Shown here piece after piece: positions 1-5,991 of a stretch of DNA of 6,425 nt (position 1 is the stretch's first letter; each line of letters opens with the position of its first letter). The notes beneath the pieces are model-generated. The model was given only the letters and a program-made list of their open reading frames with translations, did not search any database and was not told the origin of the DNA. The stretch comes from Chloroflexota bacterium (lineage in GTDB: Bacteria; Chloroflexota; Limnocylindria; Limnocylindrales; CSP1-4). Both the position numbers and the translations under genes were made by a program. Where the stretch lies: assembly GCA_005880805.1 (NCBI GenBank), contig VBFZ01000218.1, positions 1-6,425 of the forward strand. The letters are read 5' to 3'.

Positions 1-1
1 C

Positions 2-733
2 TACAACGTCCGCGACCTCGGCGGACTGCCCGTCGGCCTCGACGGGCGGCGCACGCGCGCCAGCGCGTTCGTTCGGGCCGATACGCTCGGTCGGCTGACG
101 GCCGAGGGAAGGCAGGCGCTCATCGACTACGGCGTGCGGACCATCGTCGATCTCCGGCGCGACGACGAGATCACGAGCGACCCGAACCCTTTCTCGCTCG
201 AGTCGACGGTCGCCGACGAGCACGCGGTCCGCTACATCCACCAACCGATGGTCAGCGACGAGACGGAGGCGGTGCTCTCCGGCCTCGGTGACGGGCGCGC
301 GATGTACCGCGCCATCGTCGAGCTGCGCCGGGACGAGATCGGCCGGCTCGTCCAGACGGTGGCCGAGGCCGCGGCGCCGGTCCTGTTCCACTGCCAGGCC
401 GGCAAGGACCGCACGGGAATCCTCGCGGCGATCCTGCTCGAGCTCGCGGGCGTGCCGCGGGAGGTGATCGCGGACGACTACGCGCTCAGCAACGAGAACC
501 TGCGGCCGGTGCACGAGGCGTGGGTCGAGGAAGCGCCGGACGATGAAGAGCGAGCCAAGCGCGCCGCGGCGATCGTCGGCGATCGCGAGCGGATCATCGA
601 CACGCTCGAGCACATCGACCGCACGTTTGGCGGGATCGAGCGCTACCTGCTGGGGGCCGGCGTACCCGAAGTGCAGATCGGTGAAATCCGGGCGCGCCTG
701 ACGGAAGGCGAGGTCAGCCCCGCTCGGTCATGA
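2..733 (+). CDS. Tyrosine-protein phosphatase, PtpB/Y_phosphatase3-like (5' end outside window)
   Basis: The reading frame is open from base 2 and ends at TGA 731-733, giving 243 visible residues. The true start lies upstream, probably only a few codons away, because the family hallmark N-[FV]-R-D-L-G-G is already at visible residues 2-8 (NVRDLGG). The GTG at 134 is in frame but would remove that motif, so it is not the start. The catalytic P-loop HCQAGKDRTG (C-x5-R) has its nucleophile Cys at about residue 131 (codon 392-394) and Arg at about 137. An upstream VDLRRDDE segment matches the family's conserved DLR-x-x-x-E region. These features fit a cytoplasmic dual-specificity or tyrosine phosphatase resembling mycobacterial PtpB; the family can also hydrolyse phosphoserine/threonine or phosphoinositides. 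There is no signal peptide or membrane segment in the visible part. It converges on the - strand genes and is probably functionally unrelated. The substrate is unknown. Family assignment is firm. Confidence 0.9.
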   Translation, partial: YNVRDLGGLPVGLDGRRTRASAFVRADTLGRLTAEGRQALIDYGVRTIVDLRRDDEITSDPNPFSLESTVADEHAVRYIHQPMVSDETEAVLSGLGDGRAMYRAIVELRRDEIGRLVQTVAEAAAPVLFHCQAGKDRTGILAAILLELAGVPREVIADDYALSNENLRPVHEAWVEEAPDDEERAKRAAAIVGDRERIIDTLEHIDRTFGGIERYLLGAGVPEVQIGEIRARLTEGEVSPARS

Positions 734-764
734 CGCCCGTGGGCGCTACGAAATAGCACCGGGA

Positions 765-841
765 TGGTGGGCGATACTGGACTCGAACCAGTGACCCCGC
801 GGATGTGAACCGCGTGCTCTGACCAGCTGAGCTAATCGCCC
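765..841 (-). tRNA. tRNA-Val, anticodon CAC, with encoded CCA
   Basis: Reading the - strand from 841 to 765 gives a complete 77-nt cloverleaf. The 7-bp acceptor stem GGGCGAT/ATCGCCC is perfect. The D-arm is GCTC/GAGC, the anticodon stem CGCGG/CCGCG encloses the loop TTCACAT, the variable loop has 5 nt, and the T-arm ACTGG-TTCGAGT-CCAGT is perfect. Anticodon CAC reads GUG valine codons. The discriminator base is A and the 3' CCA is encoded. The gene lies 46 nt downstream of the yggU-like stop on the same strand, so it may be co-transcribed, or it may use the -10-like site at 878-883. It converges with the phosphatase gene, whose stop is 31 nt away. Confidence 0.97.
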
Positions 842-877
842 CACGAGTCCGCCGTGCCGGGCGTCGGGACGGGCGGA

Positions 878-883
878 ATTATA
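878..883 (-). promoter_or_regulatory. Candidate -10 box for tRNA-Val
   Basis: On the - strand this is a perfect TATAAT, in an A/T-poor region and in the 46-nt gap between the yggU-like stop and the tRNA. A start about 7 nt downstream would leave a leader of about 30 nt before the mature tRNA. There is no recognisable -35 hexamer at 16-19 nt spacing, where the sequence is a run of G and C, and no extended TGn. The evidence is therefore one perfect hexamer plus its position. Confidence 0.4.
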
Positions 884-887
884 CGGG

Positions 888-1217
888 TCAGACCCTGAGG
901 CCCGGCCACCTCGAGACGAGTCGGTCCGAGTCGACGCCCTCGACCACGATCAGCTTTCGGCGGCCTGCCGCGCCTGCCACGAGGCGCACGGCGCTGCGCG
1001 AGATCTCGAGCTCCGAGGCGATCAGGCGGACGAGCGCCTGGTTGGCCGCCCCGCCGACCGCCGGCGCCGACACCCGCGCCTTCAGCTCACCCTCGACCAC
1101 GCCTTCGACATGGTCGGATCCGCCGCGAGGCGTGAGGCGGACGGTGAACCGCGATTCGCTCAGTGAGCCGATGCCCCGGTCAGGAAGTGCATCGCGCAGC
1201 AAAGGAGCTGCTCCCAC
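888..1217 (-). CDS. yggU: DUF167 / YggU family small protein
   Basis: From the chosen start this is a 109-residue protein covering the whole DUF167 fold. It has the N-terminal strand RFTVRLTPRGG, the strand ELKARVSAPAVGG running into AANQALV (family consensus near PPVDGKAN), SAVRLVAGAAGRRK, and a closing VVEG strand. The biochemical role of the family is unknown; members are small soluble alpha/beta proteins often encoded near yggS and yggT. The start is uncertain. GTG 1217 follows GGAAG at short spacing and avoids overlap with the upstream gene. TTG 1202 has GGAG 7 nt upstream. GTG 1259 would give 123 aa but overlaps the previous gene by 23 nt, and its extra residues do not resemble the family. 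The usual D and K of the GKAN-like motif are G and A here (residues about 52-59). It follows the DUF4129 gene by 19 nt and is probably in the same operon. Confidence 0.85.
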   Translation of the reverse strand: MGAAPLLRDALPDRGIGSLSESRFTVRLTPRGGSDHVEGVVEGELKARVSAPAVGGAANQALVRLIASELEISRSAVRLVAGAAGRRKLIVVEGVDSDRLVSRWPGLRV

Positions 1218-1236
1218 GGACTTCCACGGGCGCAGT

Positions 1237-2670
1237 CTACCAGCGATGCCCCGCCCCACCTTCGCGCCCGGGACGGGCGAGCTGCCTCCGCAGGCGCCGC
1301 CAGCGCGCTATTCCACGGCGCTCCTCGGCGGGGCTGAGGGCGCGCTCGGCCCAGCGCTCGAGCTGGTAGTCGGCCGCGAGCAGCTCCAGCCCCACCGCCC
1401 CAAGTCCTGATGCCCTGAGCCGGCGCGCGTGACCGGTCGGTGTTTCGCCGGGCTCGCGTCGGACGGCTTCGACCGGCTCCAGGTCGCGCAGCAAGACCAG
1501 GTACGCCGCGGCGGCCGACGTCGGATCGGTCGCTCGCGGGCTCCTCCGTCCGCGTGCGCGCAGGCCCCACGGAGCTGGGATCGCACCTTCTCCCCGATCG
1601 ATCGTTCGTTCCTCGCGCACGTCCGCGTCGCCCCGGGCAGGGGCCTGGTGGGTCCAGAGCCAGACGAGCAGGACGACCACGAGCGCGAGGCCGACCAGCA
1701 GCGCGACGCCCATCAGGAGGTAGATCCCGCTGGCCTCGGTCGGGCCTTGGCCGCCCGCCGCCCCGATGCCGATGTTGATGGGCCTGATCGTGTCCGGCTG
1801 GACGAGGATCAGCAGGCCCACGCCCATCGCGAGGATGATCGCCAGGTTGACCAGCGTTCGGCGGGTGATGCGCACGACCGAGGCGATCAGGCCGAGGACG
1901 AAGACCGGCACGAGCAGCACGCCGACGAGGACCTGGACCGCGAGCGCGACCGCGCCGGACGACGGCACCGCAACGAGCGCCACCACGCCGACCAGCAGCG
2001 AGAGCACGACCAGCCAGGCTCGGTTTCGCCGCCAGTCAAAGCCGGACAGGTTGCCGATCGAGGCCATCCGGGTGATCGCCAGGCCGATCGTGGCCGAGGC
2101 CAGGAACACGACCGTCGCCGGCGTCGCCTGTTCGAGGAATGCCTGCCGGCCGGGTTCCGGGATGAACCCGCCAACGAGAAGCGGAATCGCCAGGGCTGGC
2201 GTTGCGACTGCGACGAGTGAGCCGAGGGCAGCCTCGGATGACGGCGATCGGGCGTGCGCGACCCCGCGCAGCACCGCGAGACCGGCGAGCCAGCCCGCTG
2301 GATGCTGAGCCATTGCGCCGTCGAGCCGCCCGGCCACAAGCTCCGGCGGCACCTGGGGCGACGCGAGCCAGCCGAGCAGCGCGCCCGCGACCACGAGCAG
2401 CGGAGCGGCGGACGCAAACCGCCAGCTCGTGCCGAACCGACGGGCGACGAACCAGCCGAGCGCCGCGAAGAGCGCATATCCGAGCGGGCCCAGCCAGGCG
2501 GGTTCGTGCGCGGCCGCCTGCAGGAATGCCGCCGCGACGGCGATCCAGGCCCCTTCAGCCAGCAGCGCGAGGAGCGGCACGAGCGCGTCGGTCAGGCGCA
2601 GGACGAGCTGGCGTGATCGTGCTCGACGGTCGGGCACGCTGGTCCCGGCGGCCGGCTGTTCGATCGTCAT
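1237..2670 (-). CDS. Polytopic membrane protein with C-terminal DUF4129 domain
   Basis: The protein has 477 residues. After a short charged N-terminus (about 1-25) come roughly nine hydrophobic segments, near residues 30-52, 61-77, 85-103, 148-170, 185-200, 218-236, 241-267, 272-291 and 315-340. An Arg-rich linker leads to a soluble tail at about 382-463. That tail has the DUF4129 pattern: a DPTSAAAAYLVLL helix, a GETP motif at 408-411, an H-A-R-R-L-R-A-S-G-L segment, and a Tyr/Trp-containing helix before LSPAEE. Related proteins usually carry a transglutaminase-like domain between the membrane region and DUF4129; no such domain or Cys-His-Asp triad is present here, and the protein has no visible cysteine. 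ATG 2670 is chosen because it overlaps the DUF58 stop as ATGA, implying translational coupling; no good Shine-Dalgarno precedes it. The frame stays open upstream to 3612, but that stretch is only the shadow of the DUF58 gene. It probably works at the membrane with the MoxR ATPase and the DUF58 protein. Molecular function is unknown. Confidence 0.85.
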   Translation of the reverse strand: MTIEQPAAGTSVPDRRARSRQLVLRLTDALVPLLALLAEGAWIAVAAAFLQAAAHEPAWLGPLGYALFAALGWFVARRFGTSWRFASAAPLLVVAGALLGWLASPQVPPELVAGRLDGAMAQHPAGWLAGLAVLRGVAHARSPSSEAALGSLVAVATPALAIPLLVGGFIPEPGRQAFLEQATPATVVFLASATIGLAITRMASIGNLSGFDWRRNRAWLVVLSLLVGVVALVAVPSSGAVALAVQVLVGVLLVPVFVLGLIASVVRITRRTLVNLAIILAMGVGLLILVQPDTIRPINIGIGAAGGQGPTEASGIYLLMGVALLVGLALVVVLLVWLWTHQAPARGDADVREERTIDRGEGAIPAPWGLRARGRRSPRATDPTSAAAAYLVLLRDLEPVEAVRREPGETPTGHARRLRASGLGAVGLELLAADYQLERWAERALSPAEERRGIARWRRLRRQLARPGREGGAGHRW

Positions 2671-3857
2671 TGGATTGCCACTGCGGAGGCCGTCGGCCAG
2701 GGTCCGTCCAGCCGGGCAATCCTGACCGGTATACCGGCTGCCAGCCGACGGCCGGGTGGCGCGGCGGCTTCGGCGCGCTCGCCATGCAGAAGAACGGTTA
2801 CCGGATAACCGAGGTTGGTCAGGCGACGGATCGCCGGAACGAAGGATGCAGGGTCCCTGGCGGTCAGAATCAGCACCGTGGCGCCCGGGCGAAGGTGCCG
2901 TGGCAGGCCGCTCAGCAGTCGTGGGAACGGACCCGAGGGAAAGGACGACAGGCGCGCGAGCAGGTCCAGCGTTCGCTCGAGCTGCGACACCGATTCCGAG
3001 GGGCCCAGGAAGGCAATGGATCGCGGCGACCCCGACCAGGCGGCGGCAGCCAGGCCGAACGCCGCGCCGTCCTCGCGCAGGCGACGTGCAACTGACGCGG
3101 CGGTCACGCACAACCCCTCGACGAGATCGTCGTCGTAGGCGGTCGCCCAGGCGGGGCCGGGCAGCGTCTGGATGTCGAGCGCCAGGAGCACCTCGCGTTC
3201 GCGCGCGGGATCGAAGCGCTTGACAACCGCGCGTCCAAGGCGGGCAGAGGTGCGGACGTGAATTCGCCGGACCGGGTCGCCGGGCACATAGTCCCGCTCG
3301 TCGCCGGCCCAGCGCTCGCGGACCATGACGCCGCGCACCGGCACGCTGCGTGGGCGGACGATCCAGCGGTCGTGCTGCTCGATCTCGACGATACCCGCGC
3401 TCCCGGCGAACAGGTCTCCGACGTCGAGGCGGACCGGCCCGAGCTTGTGAACCCCGCGTCGCTCGGCGACCAGCGTGAAGTGGCGGACGACCCGCTCGTA
3501 GGGGGCGAGCGTCCACGCGTTCACCAGCGCCAGGCCGAACTCCTCGCCGCGCACGAGCGATCGCTCCCGCACGTGGATGCCCTCGGTGGCCTGGTCCTCC
3601 GCGCGGACCCACGGGAGGGGAAGGGCCTTGCGGTTCCAGACGCTGATCGTCAGCGGGACGGCATCACCCACGACGCATTCGCGGCGGCCGAGATGTCGCT
3701 CGTACACGAGCCCGACCAGGCCGCGCTCCCGCCAGACGCCGCGAGCGAGGTCGAACCCGGTCGCGCAGAGACCGAGCACGACGACGAGCGGTGCCCCGAG
3801 CAGGCCGCCTCCGATCACGAGGAACAGCCCGACGGCACCCTGCGGTCCGAGCGACAT
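2667..3857 (-). CDS. DUF58 domain protein, partner of MoxR ATPase
   Basis: The protein has 396 residues. A hydrophobic stretch at about 9-34 can form one long or two short membrane helices and should anchor it to the membrane. A beta-rich middle region follows, with the pattern typical of the family (GDAVPLTISVWN, LPLPWVRAED, RRGVHKLGPV). The DUF58 signature is at about 188-228: RDYVPGDPVRRIH, then SARLGRAVVKRFDPARERE and LLALD. The remainder resembles a von Willebrand A-like fold. Two departures from the family are visible: the usual Trp in the R-x-I-[HD]-W motif is Val at 201 (codon GTC), and the strand ending at D228 continues as IQTLPG, so a DxSxS metal-binding motif is absent. DUF58 proteins are typically encoded beside MoxR ATPases and are inferred to be their membrane-associated clients or adaptors. 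ATG 3857 starts 23 nt after the MoxR stop, with AGGG 4 nt upstream. The end overlaps the next gene by 4 nt. Confidence 0.92.
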   Translation of the reverse strand: MSLGPQGAVGLFLVIGGGLLGAPLVVVLGLCATGFDLARGVWRERGLVGLVYERHLGRRECVVGDAVPLTISVWNRKALPLPWVRAEDQATEGIHVRERSLVRGEEFGLALVNAWTLAPYERVVRHFTLVAERRGVHKLGPVRLDVGDLFAGSAGIVEIEQHDRWIVRPRSVPVRGVMVRERWAGDERDYVPGDPVRRIHVRTSARLGRAVVKRFDPAREREVLLALDIQTLPGPAWATAYDDDLVEGLCVTAASVARRLREDGAAFGLAAAAWSGSPRSIAFLGPSESVSQLERTLDLLARLSSFPSGPFPRLLSGLPRHLRPGATVLILTARDPASFVPAIRRLTNLGYPVTVLLHGERAEAAAPPGRRLAAGIPVRIARLDGPWPTASAVAIQ

Positions 3858-3880
3858 CGCGCCCTGCGAACCCGCTCGGC

Positions 3881-4897
3881 TCAGCTGGCCGGCGGAACGG
3901 CCACCGCCTGGAGGACTTCTTCCAAGGCCGACGCCGCCGTCGCTCCCCGGATGCCCTCGTCCACGTCGACCATCAGCCGGTGGGTCAGGACCGCCGGCGC
4001 CACGGCTTGTACGTCATCGGGCAGCACGAAGTCGCGACCTGCCAGGAATGCCCACGCCTGAGCCGCGCGATAGAGCGCGACCGTCGCGCGCGGGCTCGCT
4101 CCCAGCTGCAGGCTCGGATGCGATCGTGTCGCGCCGACGAGCGCGACGACGTATGCCTCCAGCTCGTCTGCGACGCGCAGGCGCCGGACGCGCTCGCGGA
4201 GCCGGAGCACGGCGGCGGCGTCGGTGAATGGCGTCACGTGGTCGAGCGGATCGGACGCTTCACTCGCGTAGCGACGAGCGATCCTCCGTTCGTCGTCCTC
4301 GCGCGGGTAGCCGACCGCGAGGCGGACGAGAAACCGGTCGACCTGGGCTTCGGGCAGGGCAAACGTTCCTTCGTACTCGATCGGGTTCTGGGTCGCGAGA
4401 ACGAGGAACGGTTCCGGCAGCCGGCGGGTCTCGCTTTCGATCGAGACCTGGCGCTCCTGCATCGCCTCGAGAAGCGCCGACTGCGTCCGCGGGGTCGCGC
4501 GGTTGATCTCGTCGACGAGCAGGATGTTGGTGAACACCGGCCCGGGCACGAATCGGAGGGAGCCGGCGTCGAGCACGGAGCCGCCGGTGACGTCGACGGG
4601 CAGCAGGTCGGGGGTCCCCTGGATCCGGGCGGTCGCGAGGCCGAGGGCACGCGCGCTGGCGCGCGCCAGAAGCGTCTTGCCGGTGCCTGGCACATCCTCG
4701 ACGAGCGCGTGGCCCTCCGCGAGCAGTGCAACCGCCACAAGCCGAAGGGGCTCGTCTGGCGCGACCATCGCGACCGAAACCGCGTCACGGAGCTGCCGCC
4801 AGAAGGCCTGACCGCCGCGTCCTTCGCGTACGTCGCCGGCGTCGCCCGCCGGCGTCATCACGGATTCGTCCGAACTGGCGGTCGCCGTATCGCTCAC
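3881..4897 (-). CDS. MoxR-family AAA+ ATPase
   Basis: The protein has 338 residues from the chosen GTG and is cytoplasmic. Numbered from that start, Walker A is VPGTGKT (Lys 74), followed by the MoxR-type RIQGTPDLLPVDVTG. Walker B is ILLVDEINR (Asp 129, Glu 130), then QSALLEAMQERQV. Sensor 1 is in ATQNP (Asn 171), the EYEGTFALPEAQVDRF block supplies the candidate arginine finger (Arg 188), and sensor 2 is GASPRA (Arg 270). All catalytic residues are present, so it should hydrolyse ATP as a ring. MoxR proteins are regarded as chaperones that mature or remodel client complexes, often with VWA or DUF58 proteins. The start choice rests on GGAGGAG at 4907-4901, 3 nt before GTG 4897. An in-frame ATG at 4924 would add 9 residues but has only GTAGG directly abutting it. 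It lies 73 nt after yggS (46 nt with the ATG) and 23 nt before the DUF58 gene. Confidence 0.95.
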   Translation of the reverse strand: MSDTATASSDESVMTPAGDAGDVREGRGGQAFWRQLRDAVSVAMVAPDEPLRLVAVALLAEGHALVEDVPGTGKTLLARASARALGLATARIQGTPDLLPVDVTGGSVLDAGSLRFVPGPVFTNILLVDEINRATPRTQSALLEAMQERQVSIESETRRLPEPFLVLATQNPIEYEGTFALPEAQVDRFLVRLAVGYPREDDERRIARRYASEASDPLDHVTPFTDAAAVLRLRERVRRLRVADELEAYVVALVGATRSHPSLQLGASPRATVALYRAAQAWAFLAGRDFVLPDDVQAVAPAVLTHRLMVDVDEGIRGATAASALEEVLQAVAVPPAS

Positions 4898-4900
4898 CGT

Positions 4901-4907
4901 CTCCTCC
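4901..4907 (-). promoter_or_regulatory. Strong Shine-Dalgarno that sets the MoxR start
   Basis: The - strand reads GGAGGAG followed by ACG and GTG (4897-4895). It is the strongest ribosome-binding sequence I found before any start in the window, and it lies inside the coding stretch that an ATG 4924 start would require. This favours initiation at the GTG. Confidence 0.65.
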
Positions 4908-4970
4908 ACTCGACGTCGCTGCATCCTACGCGGCGCCGCCGGGAGAGGTTCGAAACGTCCCGTCAGCCAG

Positions 4971-5696
4971 TCAGCGCTGTGTCGGCCGCTCCCCGAACAG
5001 CGCGCGGCCCACGCGCACGACGGTCGCGCCTTCCTCGATCGCCACTTCGAAGTCGTCGCTCATGCCCATCGACAACCCCGGGCCGAGCGCAAGGTTGGTC
5101 CGGCGAAGGCGATCGGAAAGCGCGGCAAGCGCACGAAACGTCGGCCGGGCCTGCTCCGCTTCAGTGACGAGACGTCCGACTGTCATCAGGCCCTCCAATC
5201 GAAGGTGTTCGAGCGCGCCGATCTCGTCGACGGCCTGCTCGACTTCGCCCGGGTTGAGCCCCGCCTTGGCCGGATCACGATCGACGTTGACCTGGAGGTA
5301 GATCGGCAGCGTTTCGGCCCGACCCGCTGCCGGCCCGTGCTCCGCGACAAGGAGGTCCAGCCGGTGCGCGATCTCCGCGGAGTCCACGGTCTCCACGCAG
5401 TCGAACAGCGCCACCGCACGGCGGGCCTTGTTCGACTGCAGGGGCCCGATGAGATGCCAGGTCGAGCCCGGAACCTCGTCTTGCTTCCCCGCGGCTTCCT
5501 GGACGCGGTTCTCGCCGAAAGTCGTGAGCCCGGCGAGGACGGCAGCCCGAAGCCTTCCCGCCGGCACGGTCTTGGAAACGGCAACGAGGGTGACATCGGT
5601 CTCGCTGCGCCCGGCCCTCCGGCAGGCCTCCGCAATCCGCTCGAAGACACGCTCCCGCGCCGCGCGGAGTCGCTCGATCTCCTCGGCCTCACTCAC
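4971..5696 (-). CDS. yggS: YggS/PLPBP family pyridoxal-phosphate homeostasis protein
   Basis: The protein has 241 residues, the usual family length, and is a single cytoplasmic TIM-barrel domain like the N-terminal domain of alanine racemase. Visible family motifs in order are VAVSKTVP with the PLP-binding Lys 42, FGENRVQE at 60-67, HLIGPLQSNK at 81-90, QVNVDRDPAKAGL near 135-147, LEGLMTVG near 168-174, the phosphate-site motif LSMGMSDDFEVAI at about 198-210, and RVGRALFG at about 228-235. YggS binds PLP and buffers vitamin B6 and amino/keto-acid pools; no enzymatic reaction is established. GTG 5696 is the only start consistent with the family N-terminus, because an in-frame stop lies at 5718-5720. 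No clear Shine-Dalgarno precedes it. yggS commonly follows ftsZ in Gram-positive-type division clusters, as here. It is probably the first gene of the compact group that runs into moxR. Confidence 0.95.
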   Translation of the reverse strand: MSEAEEIERLRAARERVFERIAEACRRAGRSETDVTLVAVSKTVPAGRLRAAVLAGLTTFGENRVQEAAGKQDEVPGSTWHLIGPLQSNKARRAVALFDCVETVDSAEIAHRLDLLVAEHGPAAGRAETLPIYLQVNVDRDPAKAGLNPGEVEQAVDEIGALEHLRLEGLMTVGRLVTEAEQARPTFRALAALSDRLRRTNLALGPGLSMGMSDDFEVAIEEGATVVRVGRALFGERPTQR

Positions 5697-5991
5697 TCGC
5701 GCGCGTGGCCACGGCCGTCATTCCCGGATATCTGCCGGCCGAATACAAATCGAGCGAACGAGCCTCGAAGAGCTCCTCGTGGCCCTTCGACGAAGACTTT
5801 TCATCCCCAGTTGAGCGCACAGCGGCATGGATCGGTGGACCTGTCTACCGCGGAAATCGTCGCCTGACCGGCAGTCCGTCCCTTGTATGCGTCCCGGAGA
5901 TATCTGGCGAAAACCGCAGGCGATTCTGTTGACGGTGCGCGGCCGGAGGACGAAGCGCGGCCGGAGGACGAAGGCGACGTTTCCCGAGGGA
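5697..5991. other. 295-base gap between ftsZ and yggS
   Basis: I find no convincing gene here on either strand. The short frames present do not resemble any family I know and have no ribosome-binding site. The gap contains the 2 x 18 bp tandem repeat next to the ftsZ stop and the most A+T-rich patches in the window (around 5741-5752 and 5797-5806). It also has two related short elements, CCCGGATATCTG (about 5733-5744) and CCCGGAGATATCTG (about 5893-5906). It may hold the ftsZ 3' UTR and a promoter for yggS. No hairpin with a U-run and no convincing -35/-10 pair was found. Confidence 0.6.
5937..5972. repeat. Perfect tandem duplication, 2 x 18 bp
   Basis: The unit GCGCGGCCGGAGGACGAA occurs twice back to back (5937-5954 and 5955-5972) with no mismatch. 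It begins about 20 bases beyond the ftsZ stop, in non-coding DNA. Each unit contains the palindrome CGGCCG, so two copies could pair as a 6-bp stem with a 12-nt loop, but no T-run follows on either strand. It could be a recent replication-slippage duplication or a pair of protein-binding sites; the sequence does not decide. Confidence 0.9.

Noticed and set aside
734..757. Possible bidirectional terminator between the phosphatase gene and tRNA-Val
   Set aside because: Two small overlapping hairpins (CGCC/GGCG and GCTA/TAGC, 4 bp each) are present, but they are weak, share a base and lack a T-run on either strand.
1217..1259. GTG 1259 as start of the yggU-like gene
   Set aside because: It overlaps the DUF4129 gene by 23 nt and adds residues that do not match the family. 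Later GTG and TTG codons have better-placed ribosome-binding sequence.
2202..3095. 297-codon open frame on the + strand
   Set aside because: It is antisense to the DUF4129 and DUF58 genes, with shadow-type composition and no domain.
2671..3612. Upstream extension of the DUF4129 frame, making a 791-residue protein
   Set aside because: The extension lies entirely inside the DUF58 gene in another frame, is Arg/Pro/Gly-rich without family motifs, and is explained by high G+C. The ATGA overlap marks the real start at 2670.
3791..5167. 458-codon open frame on the + strand
   Set aside because: It lies antisense to the MoxR gene and into yggS, both strongly supported. Its protein is Arg-rich with no recognisable domain, as expected of a high-GC shadow frame.
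5705..5932. 75-codon + strand frame in the ftsZ-yggS gap
   Set aside because: It begins at a GTG with no ribosome-binding site, runs against the direction of both flanking genes and shows no family resemblance. Homology in other genomes would be needed to revive it.
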